NCBI GenBank assembly: GCA_020634395.1
Contig: JACKBU010000042.1
Coordinates: 1-21,965, forward strand
Reading direction: 5' to 3'
Origin: Ardenticatenaceae bacterium
GTDB lineage: Bacteria; Chloroflexota; Anaerolineae; Promineifilales; Promineifilaceae
Length of the DNA: 21,965 nt
The translations under genes and the position numbers were made by a program. Shown in pieces: positions 15,847-21,965 of this stretch (positions are counted from its first letter, which is position 1; each line of letters begins with the position of its first letter). A model generated the notes under the pieces. The model was not told where the DNA came from, made no database searches, and saw only the letters and a list, made by a program, of their open reading frames with translations.

Positions 15847-16812
15847 ATGTTTGTTCAACTGCACGATCTGATGATTGAACTGCACAGCCAGGACCGGCCG
15901 ATTCTGGCGCAGTGGTCGCGGCTGTTTGCCGGCTGGCTGCGGGCAGAATTCCCCGGTCTGGCGGACCTGAAGCTGGAGTTAAGCTGGCAGGAAACTTTGC
16001 CGCCGCTGCCCTCCATCCCGCCTTTTTACAACGATGCCGGTGAAAACACGGCCGTTTCCCCCGCCCTTGCCGTCTACCGTGGACCCGCTGAAAGCGTGCA
16101 GCTGCACTTCCACGATGCTGGCCTGGTGACAGTGCCGCTGGCAGTCCGGCCAGATGCCCCCGGCTCCGTGGCGCGCGGCACGGTTGTGCCTGTTTCAATT
16201 CTCAACGGCCGTTTCGAGGATGTCACCGTTACCAGCCTGGCGCCCCTGCTGCGGCGGCGCGGATACTTTTTACTCCACGCCTTTGGAGCGGTGAAAGAGG
16301 GCCGCGCCATCCTGCTGGTGGGTGCGTCCGGCAGCGGTAAAACGACCAGCGGTCTGCGCCTGCTGTTGGACGGTTGGGAGTTGTTGAGCAACGACGTGGT
16401 ACTGCTTGAGGCGCGGGCCGACGGCGCTTATGCTCTGGCCATGCCCGACATAATTACCATCCGGCCGTTTACGCTGCAGCTCCTTCCCCGCCTGAGAGAG
16501 CATCTGGCTGCGGTCACCGATCGGCCGTTTGACGTGAGTGCCGAGACGCTGACCAACGGCCGTTGGGCCAATCCCGCGCCGATCACGGCCGTTTACTTCC
16601 CACAAATAACCGGCCAATCCACCAGCACGGCCGTACCGCTCAGCCGGGCGGTGTGCCTGGCACACCTGATGGAACAGAGCATAGACCAGTGGGATACGGC
16701 CGTCTTCCCCCAACACCTGGCGCTGTTACAAAGGCTCAGCCAGCAGGCAGCCGCCTACACCTTGCGCTTAGGCCAGGATCTCAGCGACCTTCCCCGCCTG
16801 CTGGCTGGTTAA
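15847..16812 (+). CDS. HPr-kinase/phosphorylase-like P-loop protein of unknown substrate
   Basis: A 321-aa protein. The C-terminal half (about 135-320) resembles the HprK kinase core: Walker A GASGSGKTT (159-167) after a hydrophobic strand (AILLV), and a Walker-B-like LLSNDVVLL around Asp183. The first 130 residues are not the usual HprK N-terminal domain and are unrecognised. HprK-related proteins phosphorylate serine of HPr or act on other substrates, and some accompany peptide-modification clusters; no HPr, PTS or precursor-peptide gene is in this window, so the substrate is unknown. No strong Shine-Dalgarno precedes ATG 15847. It lies 45 bases after the methyltransferase and may share its transcript. 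Its coding sequence holds an exceptional cluster of CGGCCGT motifs. Confidence 0.7.
   Translation: MFVQLHDLMIELHSQDRPILAQWSRLFAGWLRAEFPGLADLKLELSWQETLPPLPSIPPFYNDAGENTAVSPALAVYRGPAESVQLHFHDAGLVTVPLAVRPDAPGSVARGTVVPVSILNGRFEDVTVTSLAPLLRRRGYFLLHAFGAVKEGRAILLVGASGSGKTTSGLRLLLDGWELLSNDVVLLEARADGAYALAMPDIITIRPFTLQLLPRLREHLAAVTDRPFDVSAETLTNGRWANPAPITAVYFPQITGQSTSTAVPLSRAVCLAHLMEQSIDQWDTAVFPQHLALLQRLSQQAAAYTLRLGQDLSDLPRLLAG
16461..16703. repeat. Cluster of six CGGCCGT motifs inside the HPr-kinase-like gene
   Basis: CGGCCGT cores occur in the 8-mers beginning at 16461, 16521, 16556, 16585, 16627 and 16696; the last four are exact ACGGCCGT. This is about one per 40 bases against one per 415 for the window. 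The copies fall in different codon phases (RPF, NGR, TAV), so they are not a protein repeat. Confidence 0.85.
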
Positions 16813-16976
16813 CGTCACCTTCTAATTTTCCAGAATTGAGCCGCGACTGGCGCTTTATGGGCCGCCAGACGTAAAGAACGCAGAGGACAAACCGGCCCCT
16901 CGCGGCGCTGTTCATCCTCTGCGTTCCCGGCGCACTGGGTGGTTAACTCAGTACGCTTGCAACAAAAAGTAACGTC
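16813..16976. other. Spacer between convergent genes, containing a perfect hairpin
   Basis: This 164-base spacer separates the stops of the HPr-kinase-like gene (+) and the SH3b/META gene (-). Apart from the inverted repeat at 16876-16926 I see no gene or site. Confidence 0.5.
16876..16926. repeat. 12-bp perfect inverted repeat between convergent genes
   Basis: GAACGCAGAGGA at 16876-16887 is exactly complementary to 16915-16926, with a GC-rich 27-base loop. No T-run follows directly on either strand. It may act as a bidirectional terminator, or it may be a member of a dispersed REP-like family; only one copy is in this window. Confidence 0.6.
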
Positions 16977-18140
16977 TTAACCAATGCGATCAAAGCGCAG
17001 CACTTCCTGACCCCCGGCATTGCGAATGATTAATTGGCTGCCACTGATCTGGAAAGTTGCTGCGGCTTGCAGCGCAATCCGATAAGCATTTTCCTGCTGC
17101 ATCAGCTCTTCACTGCAGGCAATCTGTGTGCTGGCCAGCGGCCCGATGCTGATGTTGCTGCCGTTGACCGTATAAGGACCATTCAACTGATTGCAGCCGC
17201 CGTTGGCATTCATTGTGCCATCTGCGCCGAAGAAGGCGGTAAGCACGGAACCGGCCACAGGCACGGTCCCACCGTTCATAGAAGCCAGACGCCAGTTGCT
17301 GTTGGACAGGGGGTTCGTTACATTAACCTGGATTGTCACCTGCCGCAGGACGACGCTTTGATCGGGCAGCAGCACGCGCATTTCATAAGTGGTGGTTTCC
17401 GTGGGACACACCTCTCGGGAGCCTTCGCCGGTCGCCGGGAAATTCTGATAAGGTTCGCCTAAGGGATAGACCCACACAGCCTGAATGTTGGCAACTTGCC
17501 AGCGCAGGGTGGTGCATTCACCCTGGTTGATGACCGTTCTGTCGGCGGTGAAGGAGATAGAAGGCGTGGCCGTTACCTGAGGAGTCATCGTGGGCGTGGG
17601 TGTGGCCGTATTGGAGGGCGTCGGCGTTGGCGGTGCAGGAATAACCGGCACATTGTTGGCGTTGGTGGCGTTGATAAATTGCGCGGAGACCCAGCCCTGG
17701 GCATTGGGGGCATTGGGCGCAAAGACTACCCACCACAACCCATCGACACTGCGCCCGGTGATGCGCCCTTGTGTGCCGAAAGGCGCGACGCCGATGACCG
17801 GATACACATCGCCGGGACCGGTACGCACATTGACACCATTGCGTGCTGTAACTTCCCCTGTGGGAGTTTGTGGTTCGGCGGTGGGTAAGACGATAGGTCT
17901 GTTGGGCGTAGGACTGGACTCAGACGGCGCCGGTTGTGTGGGCTGGGCGGTCAACTCCTGGGTAGGCATGACAACGGCCGTCGGCGTTGCGTCCGTCATC
18001 TCTCCGCCCTGATCACCGCGCAGCATAAAGGCAGCAATAATTGCTACCACACCGACAACAATCAATACCACTACCAGGCCGATGAGGATATAGAGTAAGG
18101 TATTAGGGTTATTCTTCTTGTTTTCGTCTTGTGGTTCCAT
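16977..18140 (-). CDS. Membrane-anchored protein with SH3b, Ig-like and META (HslJ-like) domains
   Basis: A 387-aa protein with a perfect AGGAGG about 6 bases upstream of the ATG at 18140. An N-terminal polar stretch is followed by one transmembrane helix (about 14-40), leaving the rest outside. A Thr/Pro linker (about 50-95) leads to a bacterial SH3 domain (about 95-160, RNGVNVRTGPGDVYPVIG ... GWVSAQFI), a second TPTPT linker, an Ig-like domain (about 195-275) and a C-terminal META domain (about 280-387, with NANGGCNQLNGPY and IACSEELM). SH3b domains often bind cell-wall peptides; META domains are secreted or surface modules of poorly known role, exemplified by HslJ. A cell-envelope binding role is inferred only. 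Confidence 0.85.
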   Translation of the reverse strand: MEPQDENKKNNPNTLLYILIGLVVVLIVVGVVAIIAAFMLRGDQGGEMTDATPTAVVMPTQELTAQPTQPAPSESSPTPNRPIVLPTAEPQTPTGEVTARNGVNVRTGPGDVYPVIGVAPFGTQGRITGRSVDGLWWVVFAPNAPNAQGWVSAQFINATNANNVPVIPAPPTPTPSNTATPTPTMTPQVTATPSISFTADRTVINQGECTTLRWQVANIQAVWVYPLGEPYQNFPATGEGSREVCPTETTTYEMRVLLPDQSVVLRQVTIQVNVTNPLSNSNWRLASMNGGTVPVAGSVLTAFFGADGTMNANGGCNQLNGPYTVNGSNISIGPLASTQIACSEELMQQENAYRIALQAAATFQISGSQLIIRNAGGQEVLRFDRIG

Positions 18141-18298
18141 GGTTCCTCCTGGATGAAAAAGATGTGCGGCCTTTGAGCATTCGAGAACAGCGTTGTCCTG
18201 CCAACAGCAAACAGCAGACGCCGGCCTGTACTGGCGGCCTGCTGCCTGCTAAGTTCAACAAATATCCCTGTGAAGTTTCAAAGGTCCGGGAGACTTTA
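18141..18298 (-). other. Spacer between two minus-strand META-domain genes
   Basis: These 158 bases should hold the start signals of the SH3b/META gene, but no convincing promoter pair is visible beyond the AGGAGG just before its ATG. A short GGCCTG-containing reiteration lies near 18224-18250. Confidence 0.35.
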
Positions 18299-20053
18299 CT
18301 ACTTTATGACCAATGAGGCAATCATAATATCCAGCTTATCCAGGTCCGGCTGCCAGGCGGAGGGCGGCAGATCGTTTAAAGTTGTTTTGATTTCTTGCAG
18401 ATAAGCATCGTAAGTTGAGGGGTTGGTAGCCTGCGCTTTGACGTCTTCGGCGGTTTCCTCGAACGTAGCCGGCAGTGTTTCGGTCTCGACTGGCCAGACG
18501 AGCGAAACGTAGAACTTGCCATCCTGGCTCAGACCCTGATAGTAATAGGCCGTGGTCTCATTGGTCCAGGGACCAATGGCCTGGCGGTTGGGCGAATCGG
18601 AAACGTAGCGCACGCCCATGCCCTGGGTGAAGTTTAAATCGGTGAACTGCACCCAGCGGTCCATGAAACCCAGGGGAGAGGGCAGGAAGGGCATGGGATT
18701 ATCCGGCGTATCCACACGGCCGTTTGCCTCCGCCATCAACGCCTCCAGCCGATCTATCTCCACAGCCGCCGCGTCTCCCGCCACGTTACGATAGCCCTGT
18801 ACCGGGAAGATGTACAGGCGACGGCCGTTATTTGCCAGCACCTCTTGGGGATCCTCACCGTCGAAAGTAACCAGGATGTGCGCAGGAATAGCCGTGCCAC
18901 CTGAGTCAGCGGAGAAAGGCTCCCCTTCTTGCACCTGCCAGGCATAGGACTGGGCCACGCCCTGCACGTTTAGCTGAATATTCTGCCCTTCATCGGCCGG
19001 GGCGCTGCTGCTGTTGGCTGCGGCGGATTCCGCCAGCGCGCTGTCCGGAGCCGCCTGGAAGCGCATCGTGCCGCTGTCGAATTTCAAGTCGAATAACAGG
19101 TCATCGCCGTCCATAAACCACAGCGCCGCCGCGCTGAGATACTGTAAAAACTCCTCGGCTTGCGACTCTTCCGGGCAGGCGGCTGCGGTGAGGGGACCGG
19201 GCACAATAGACAAAGTGGTCTCATCGAGACTGTATACGCCGCCGCCCGTATTGCAGTCGGCCTGGATGAAGACACGGCCGTTACTGCCCAATCGTATCTG
19301 GTAACGCTCCGGCTCAGCAATCTCCTGCGGTCCGTCTTGCGGGCTGGTGAAGCTGGTCCACTGCCACACCTTGTCCAGAAGCATGTCCTCGGCCGTGATG
19401 ATCGCCGTCGCTTGCGGCGTAACGGCCGTAACCGTGTCCGGCTCAACCGTCGGTGTAACGGTGGTTTCTTCCAAGGCCGATCCGCCGTTTTGCCAGTTCA
19501 TCAGGCCGTCGTTGTCGGCCAGATAAAGCTGCAAACGGCCGTCTTCCAGCCCCACCTGATTAACCATGCCGAGCGCTTCCAGAAAGGTCTGGTCCAAAGA
19601 AGCATCGCCACAATAGGCTTTTGTCGATGGGCCGAGGGTGATGGTCAGCGTACGGCCGTCTAAAGTATACGTGCCGCCGACGCTGTTACAATCGGCCTGG
19701 ATGTTTACCAGCCCATCGCTGCGCAGCACCATGCTGTACTTTTCCGGGTTGGGAACCAAAGTCTGTGTTACCGGCTGGCCGGCGCTGATGTCGGTCCATA
19801 ACCAGAGAATGTCCACAATGTCCGCCTCATTTACCGGTGTTACCTCTGGCACAGGCGTGGGCGTGGGCGCTGTGGTAGCCGTGGGTGTCGGGGGGTTTTC
19901 GGCCGTGGGCGAGGTGAGCGGCGTATGGGTGATTTCTGGTTCTGAGGGGATATCCAGGGGAGGAATGGTCGGTGTAGGCGTGGTCTGTCCGCTGCAAGCT
20001 GTGGCAAACAATACCCACAGGCATAGAAACAGCAGCGATTGAAACTTCTTCAT
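18299..20053 (-). CDS. Lipoprotein with two META (HslJ-like) domains and an unknown C-terminal domain
   Basis: A 584-aa lipoprotein with GAGGAAA upstream of the ATG at 20053 and a lipobox ending at Cys20 (FATAC). A Thr/Pro linker (about 25-75) precedes two META domains: about 80-190 (LWLWTDISAG ... IQADCNSVGGTYTLDGRTL ... AYCG) and about 225-335 (VWQWTSFTSP ... IQADCNTGGGVYSLDETTL ... AACPEE). They share the FIQADCN/NIQADCN Cys and a second Cys about 20 residues later. The remaining 230 residues (about 355-584) form a separate unrecognised domain ending in predicted helices. It is expected on the cell surface. The next gene downstream also has a META domain, so the pair may have arisen by module sharing. 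Function unknown. Confidence 0.85.
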   Translation of the reverse strand: MKKFQSLLFLCLWVLFATACSGQTTPTPTIPPLDIPSEPEITHTPLTSPTAENPPTPTATTAPTPTPVPEVTPVNEADIVDILWLWTDISAGQPVTQTLVPNPEKYSMVLRSDGLVNIQADCNSVGGTYTLDGRTLTITLGPSTKAYCGDASLDQTFLEALGMVNQVGLEDGRLQLYLADNDGLMNWQNGGSALEETTVTPTVEPDTVTAVTPQATAIITAEDMLLDKVWQWTSFTSPQDGPQEIAEPERYQIRLGSNGRVFIQADCNTGGGVYSLDETTLSIVPGPLTAAACPEESQAEEFLQYLSAAALWFMDGDDLLFDLKFDSGTMRFQAAPDSALAESAAANSSSAPADEGQNIQLNVQGVAQSYAWQVQEGEPFSADSGGTAIPAHILVTFDGEDPQEVLANNGRRLYIFPVQGYRNVAGDAAAVEIDRLEALMAEANGRVDTPDNPMPFLPSPLGFMDRWVQFTDLNFTQGMGVRYVSDSPNRQAIGPWTNETTAYYYQGLSQDGKFYVSLVWPVETETLPATFEETAEDVKAQATNPSTYDAYLQEIKTTLNDLPPSAWQPDLDKLDIMIASLVIK

Positions 20054-20469
20054 AGCCGATTTCCTCTTATAAACTGTAATAGATGATTAAGTAAACCGCA
20101 AAAGGTTTGGGAATTAGACCCGCAAGGTTTTACACTAATTTAGTCGAGTATCCTAGTTCAAACCCTTCGGGTCTTCTGAAAACTTTCTACTGATCACTTA
20201 GAACTATTCAGGCCAGAACCTGGACAACCAGTGAATTAATAATCATTCAATCAGGCAGTTTCTTTAGACCATCACAGTATATGATTGTGACGTAATCAGC
20301 CAGATTTGTAAAGACAGTGGGCTTGTAATATAGAGGTTCTGTAGGAAATCAGGCGGCTGCCACCCCATGAAACAGGAAGCGTGCTGCGTAACCAGAAAGA
20401 GCTTCACATATCACGCCTTACGCGTCACGCCCAACCCCCTATAATCCCCCAGACCCTCTGCAGACAACT
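20054..20469. other. AT-richer intergenic region upstream of the double-META lipoprotein
   Basis: The 416 bases between GrpB-family and META genes (both minus strand) lack a credible gene. They should contain the promoter of the lipoprotein gene, but I cannot identify it. Visible structure: an imperfect 15-base inverted repeat (20116-20130 / 20160-20174), an 18-base imperfect palindrome at 20232-20249, and TGATT-N7-AATCA at 20282-20298. The last two could be operator-like but have no independent support. Confidence 0.5.
20116..20174. repeat. Imperfect inverted repeat (13 of 15 bases)
   Basis: AGACCCGCAAGGTTT at 20116-20130 pairs with AAACCCTTCGGGTCT at 20160-20174 with two mismatches and a 29-base loop. 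The right half itself holds ACCCTTCGGGT, a self-complementary TTCG tetraloop-type hairpin. It could end transcripts from upstream or belong to a dispersed family. Confidence 0.45.
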
Positions 20470-21036
20470 TCAGGCATCTGACGGGCCAGGCTGCCAGCCG
20501 ACCGTGGCTGCCCAGGCTTCGGCGGCAAAGTAGATCAGGTCAACGGCCGGATCTTTGACCTCAGGATACCGGGCCGGATCGGCCAGATGAGCGGCCAGGC
20601 GGCGTTTTAGCTCGGCATAAGCGGCGGCGGTAGCCGGGTGCGCCCGCAAATGATCCCGGAACAAGAGCGCGTACCGCTGATTGGGCCGTCCGGCCAGGCG
20701 CACGTGGGTGTTGCTGGGCCGCTGCGCCGCAGGATGCCGGAAAAACATCTTTTCCCAGTCGCTTTCCGGGCCAACGGCCGTTGGCGGCCGGTGATCGCGC
20801 GAGATGCCTGCCGGCTGGGTATACCCCAAAGCCAGCAGGCACTCGACCAACTGCCCATCAAATTGGGCGACGGTAATCTGCACGTCGATGATGTCTTTGG
20901 CGTCCAGGCCGGGCACCGAGGTAGAACCAATGTGGTCAATACGCACGGCCGTTTCCCCCAGTTCCCGGCGCAAGTCCCCGGCAATCGCCTGAAACTCTGC
21001 CGGCCAGCACGGCCGATAAGGCACAATCTCAACCAT
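20470..21036 (-). CDS. GrpB-family (UPF0157) nucleotidyltransferase-fold protein
   Basis: A 188-aa protein. The ATG at 21036 is chosen because GGGAGGA lies 6 bases upstream and the protein then starts at the usual place (VEIVPYRPCWPAEF). The signature DHIGSTSVPGLDAKDIIDVQ (residues 34-53) carries the GS and D-x-x-D pattern of the nucleotidyltransferase fold; the DxxD pair is Asp48/Asp51. Family members are found alone or fused to dephospho-CoA kinase, but their reaction is not firmly known. Its start overlaps the stop of the upstream acetyltransferase gene by 8 bases, so translation is likely coupled. Confidence 0.9.
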   Translation of the reverse strand: MVEIVPYRPCWPAEFQAIAGDLRRELGETAVRIDHIGSTSVPGLDAKDIIDVQITVAQFDGQLVECLLALGYTQPAGISRDHRPPTAVGPESDWEKMFFRHPAAQRPSNTHVRLAGRPNQRYALLFRDHLRAHPATAAAYAELKRRLAAHLADPARYPEVKDPAVDLIYFAAEAWAATVGWQPGPSDA

Positions 21037-21619
21037 TATTCCTCCCGACCGGCCATTCGCCGGCCAGCACCGCGTAAGCATATTCGCTGCCCCAGCGCCC
21101 CTTAAACCAGATGTTTTCCACGTAGTGGGCCTCGCGCCGCAGCCCAATACGCTCTAATAAGCGGCTGGAAGCTTCATTCTCCGCATCGCAGATGGCGCGC
21201 ACGCGGTGCAGGCGCAGGTCGCCAAATAAATAGTCCAGCAGGCCTCGCACCGCTTCGGAGGCGTAGCCCTGGCCCTGATAGGCGCGCGCCAGAGAAAAGC
21301 CAATTTCGGCCTGCTGCCCGTCGTCGGGCAGAATGCGGAAGGCACAATCGCCGATAATGGGGCTGTGACCCCGGCGTTCGATGGCTAACTGATACCAGGT
21401 ATCTAGCGGAATAGACTGCATGGCGCTCATTTCCGTTACGAACTGTTCCGCCTGCGCCAGCGTGTAGGGCGCTTCCCAACTCTGGTAGCGGGCCACCTCC
21501 GGATCGGAGCGATAGGCGGCGAAGGCCGGAATGTCGGCCGCTTGAAACGGCCGTAAAGACAGCCGCGCCGTTGCCAAGACAATTGGTAAAGGGATGGGGC
21601 ACACCTGCGTATCCGGCAT
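21029..21619 (-). CDS. GNAT-family N-acetyltransferase (RimJ/RimL type)
   Basis: A 196-aa protein starting at 21619, three bases after the stop of the gene upstream. It begins with the ARLSLRPFQAADIPAF strand-helix typical of the RimJ/RimL-like group. The acetyl-CoA-binding motif A is RAYQGQGYASEAV (112-124), and motif B is NEASSRLLERIGLRREA (148-164). It transfers an acetyl group from acetyl-CoA to an amine, such as a protein N-terminus, an antibiotic or a metabolite; the acceptor is not predictable. It is the middle gene of a tight three-gene operon. Confidence 0.9.
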   Translation of the reverse strand: MPDTQVCPIPLPIVLATARLSLRPFQAADIPAFAAYRSDPEVARYQSWEAPYTLAQAEQFVTEMSAMQSIPLDTWYQLAIERRGHSPIIGDCAFRILPDDGQQAEIGFSLARAYQGQGYASEAVRGLLDYLFGDLRLHRVRAICDAENEASSRLLERIGLRREAHYVENIWFKGRWGSEYAYAVLAGEWPVGRNNG

Positions 21620-21622
21620 GGT

Positions 21623-21919
21623 TTACCTGTCCACTTTGGCCGTCGCTGCGCCGACGAATCCCAGGTAGACTGCCAAAGCAGCCAGGGCCAACAGGTTGGG
21701 TAAAACGCTGGGAGCGGTGCCCGGCAGACTGCGCAACAGGAAAGAAACGGCCAGTAACAGCCACACCAGGCTGTGGCCCCAGCGTAACCAGAAATAGCGC
21801 ACGGCCGTTGTATCCGGCCCCACCTTCTTCTTCGGCCACACAAAAGCAAAGAGAACGGCCGGTATCAGGGCCAGAAGGCCCCATACCCACCAGGAAACAG
21901 TCAAAAAAGAGGCTTGCAT
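21623..21919 (-). CDS. Small integral membrane protein, unknown function
   Basis: A 98-aa protein with three likely transmembrane helices (about 8-28, 43-64 and 72-90) and basic loops (WPKKKVG after helix 1). GGAG lies about 8 bases before the ATG at 21919. I recognise no family. A TGA at 21920-21922 immediately precedes its ATG in an open frame that reaches the window end, suggesting another gene upstream in the same operon. Confidence 0.7.
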   Translation of the reverse strand: MQASFLTVSWWVWGLLALIPAVLFAFVWPKKKVGPDTTAVRYFWLRWGHSLVWLLLAVSFLLRSLPGTAPSVLPNLLALAALAVYLGFVGAATAKVDR

Positions 21920-21965
21920 TCAGGCTGCTCCACTATTTTCTTGCGGCAAGCACAGCAGCGAGAAC
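21920..21965 (-). CDS. Possible 3' end of a further minus-strand gene
   Basis: Two minus-strand frames are open from the window edge. One ends with TGA at 21920-21922, directly abutting the ATG of the membrane protein gene; it would encode a tail ending QENSGAA. The other ends with TAG at 21933-21935 (tail VLAAVLAARK). With only 10-14 codons neither can be identified. The abutting stop/start makes the first slightly more likely. Confidence 0.25.
   Translation of the reverse strand, partial: FSLLCLPQENSGAA

Larger units (their letters stand above)
196..21808. repeat. Dispersed 8-bp palindrome ACGGCCGT, 53 copies
   Basis: Hand-counted start positions: 196, 860, 1104, 1755, 2004, 2584, 2989, 3124, 3304, 3531, 4070, 4438, 4620, 5426, 5795, 8022, 8183, 8305, 9065, 9637, 10462, 10623, 10822, 11197, 11572, 11734, 12114, 12204, 12534, 12846, 13091, 14048, 14660, 15096, 15455, 15740, 16048, 16205, 16556, 16585, 16627, 16696, 17974, 18716, 18821, 19274, 19422, 19535, 19652, 20774, 20945, 21547, 21801. 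Four copies (2584, 3531, 4070, 12846) are intergenic and 49 are inside genes. Ten extend to AACGGCCGTT. For a GC content near 58% (estimated, not measured) fewer than one copy is expected in 22 kb. Further copies differ at one outer base, such as GCGGCCGT at 640, CCGGCCGT at 16461 and TCGGCCGT at 16521. Confidence 0.93.

Noticed and set aside
196..21808. The repeated palindrome as a CRISPR array or integron-type repeat
   Set aside because: The spacing is irregular (29 to over 2000 bases), most copies are inside genes, and only the 8-base word is shared, with no constant flanks.

Overview
This window most likely comes from a mesophilic member of the Chloroflexota (Anaerolineae/Ardenticatenia-like). 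That is an inference. It rests on the moderately high GC content, the many lipoproteins and membrane-anchored proteins with Thr/Pro-rich linkers, the SH3b and META (HslJ-like) surface domains, and the overall gene style. There is no rRNA or marker gene to settle the taxonomy. I see no tRNA, rRNA, CRISPR array, insertion sequence or prophage.

Layout. 1-231 (+) is the 3' end of serA (ACT domain). It converges, across a 19-bp hairpin, on a lipoprotein S1C/HtrA-type protease (299-2242, -). After a 420-bp spacer come a HAD phosphatase (2665-3372, +), a small bacterioferritin-like diiron protein (3573-3998, +) with a clear terminator, and a tyrosine-recombinase-fold protein without catalytic residues (4170-5147, +) behind a good sigma-70-type promoter. 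A minus-strand block follows: an unknown 123-aa protein, mfd (5584-9150), pth (9214-9858), an ABC-type solute-binding lipoprotein (9927-11879) and a membrane-anchored Ig-like protein (11912-12733). Divergent from this block is a plus-strand run: a lipoprotein with three tandem DsbA-like thioredoxin domains (12869-14812), an orphan YhdJ-like beta-class DNA methyltransferase (14863-15801) and an HPr-kinase-like P-loop protein (15847-16812). The last part is on the minus strand: an SH3b/META membrane protein, a double-META lipoprotein, a 416-bp AT-richer spacer, and an operon of small membrane protein, GNAT acetyltransferase and GrpB-family protein.

The most striking signal is not a gene. The 8-bp perfect palindrome ACGGCCGT occurs 53 times by my hand count, about once per 415 bp, where base composition alone predicts less than one. 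It lies in genes on both strands, in all three codon phases (TAV 31, N/DGR 15, RP 3) and in four intergenic sites. It is absent from the 2.2 kb coding for the Mfd motor and clusters tightly in the HPr-kinase-like gene. It behaves like the cyanobacterial HIP1 highly iterated palindrome, but with a different sequence. The orphan DNA methyltransferase in the window is a natural but unproven candidate partner.

The remaining genes suggest ordinary housekeeping (serine synthesis, transcription-coupled repair, peptidyl-tRNA recycling, iron handling) mixed with a large cell-surface inventory: protease, disulfide/thiol oxidoreductase, solute binding, and META and SH3b proteins.
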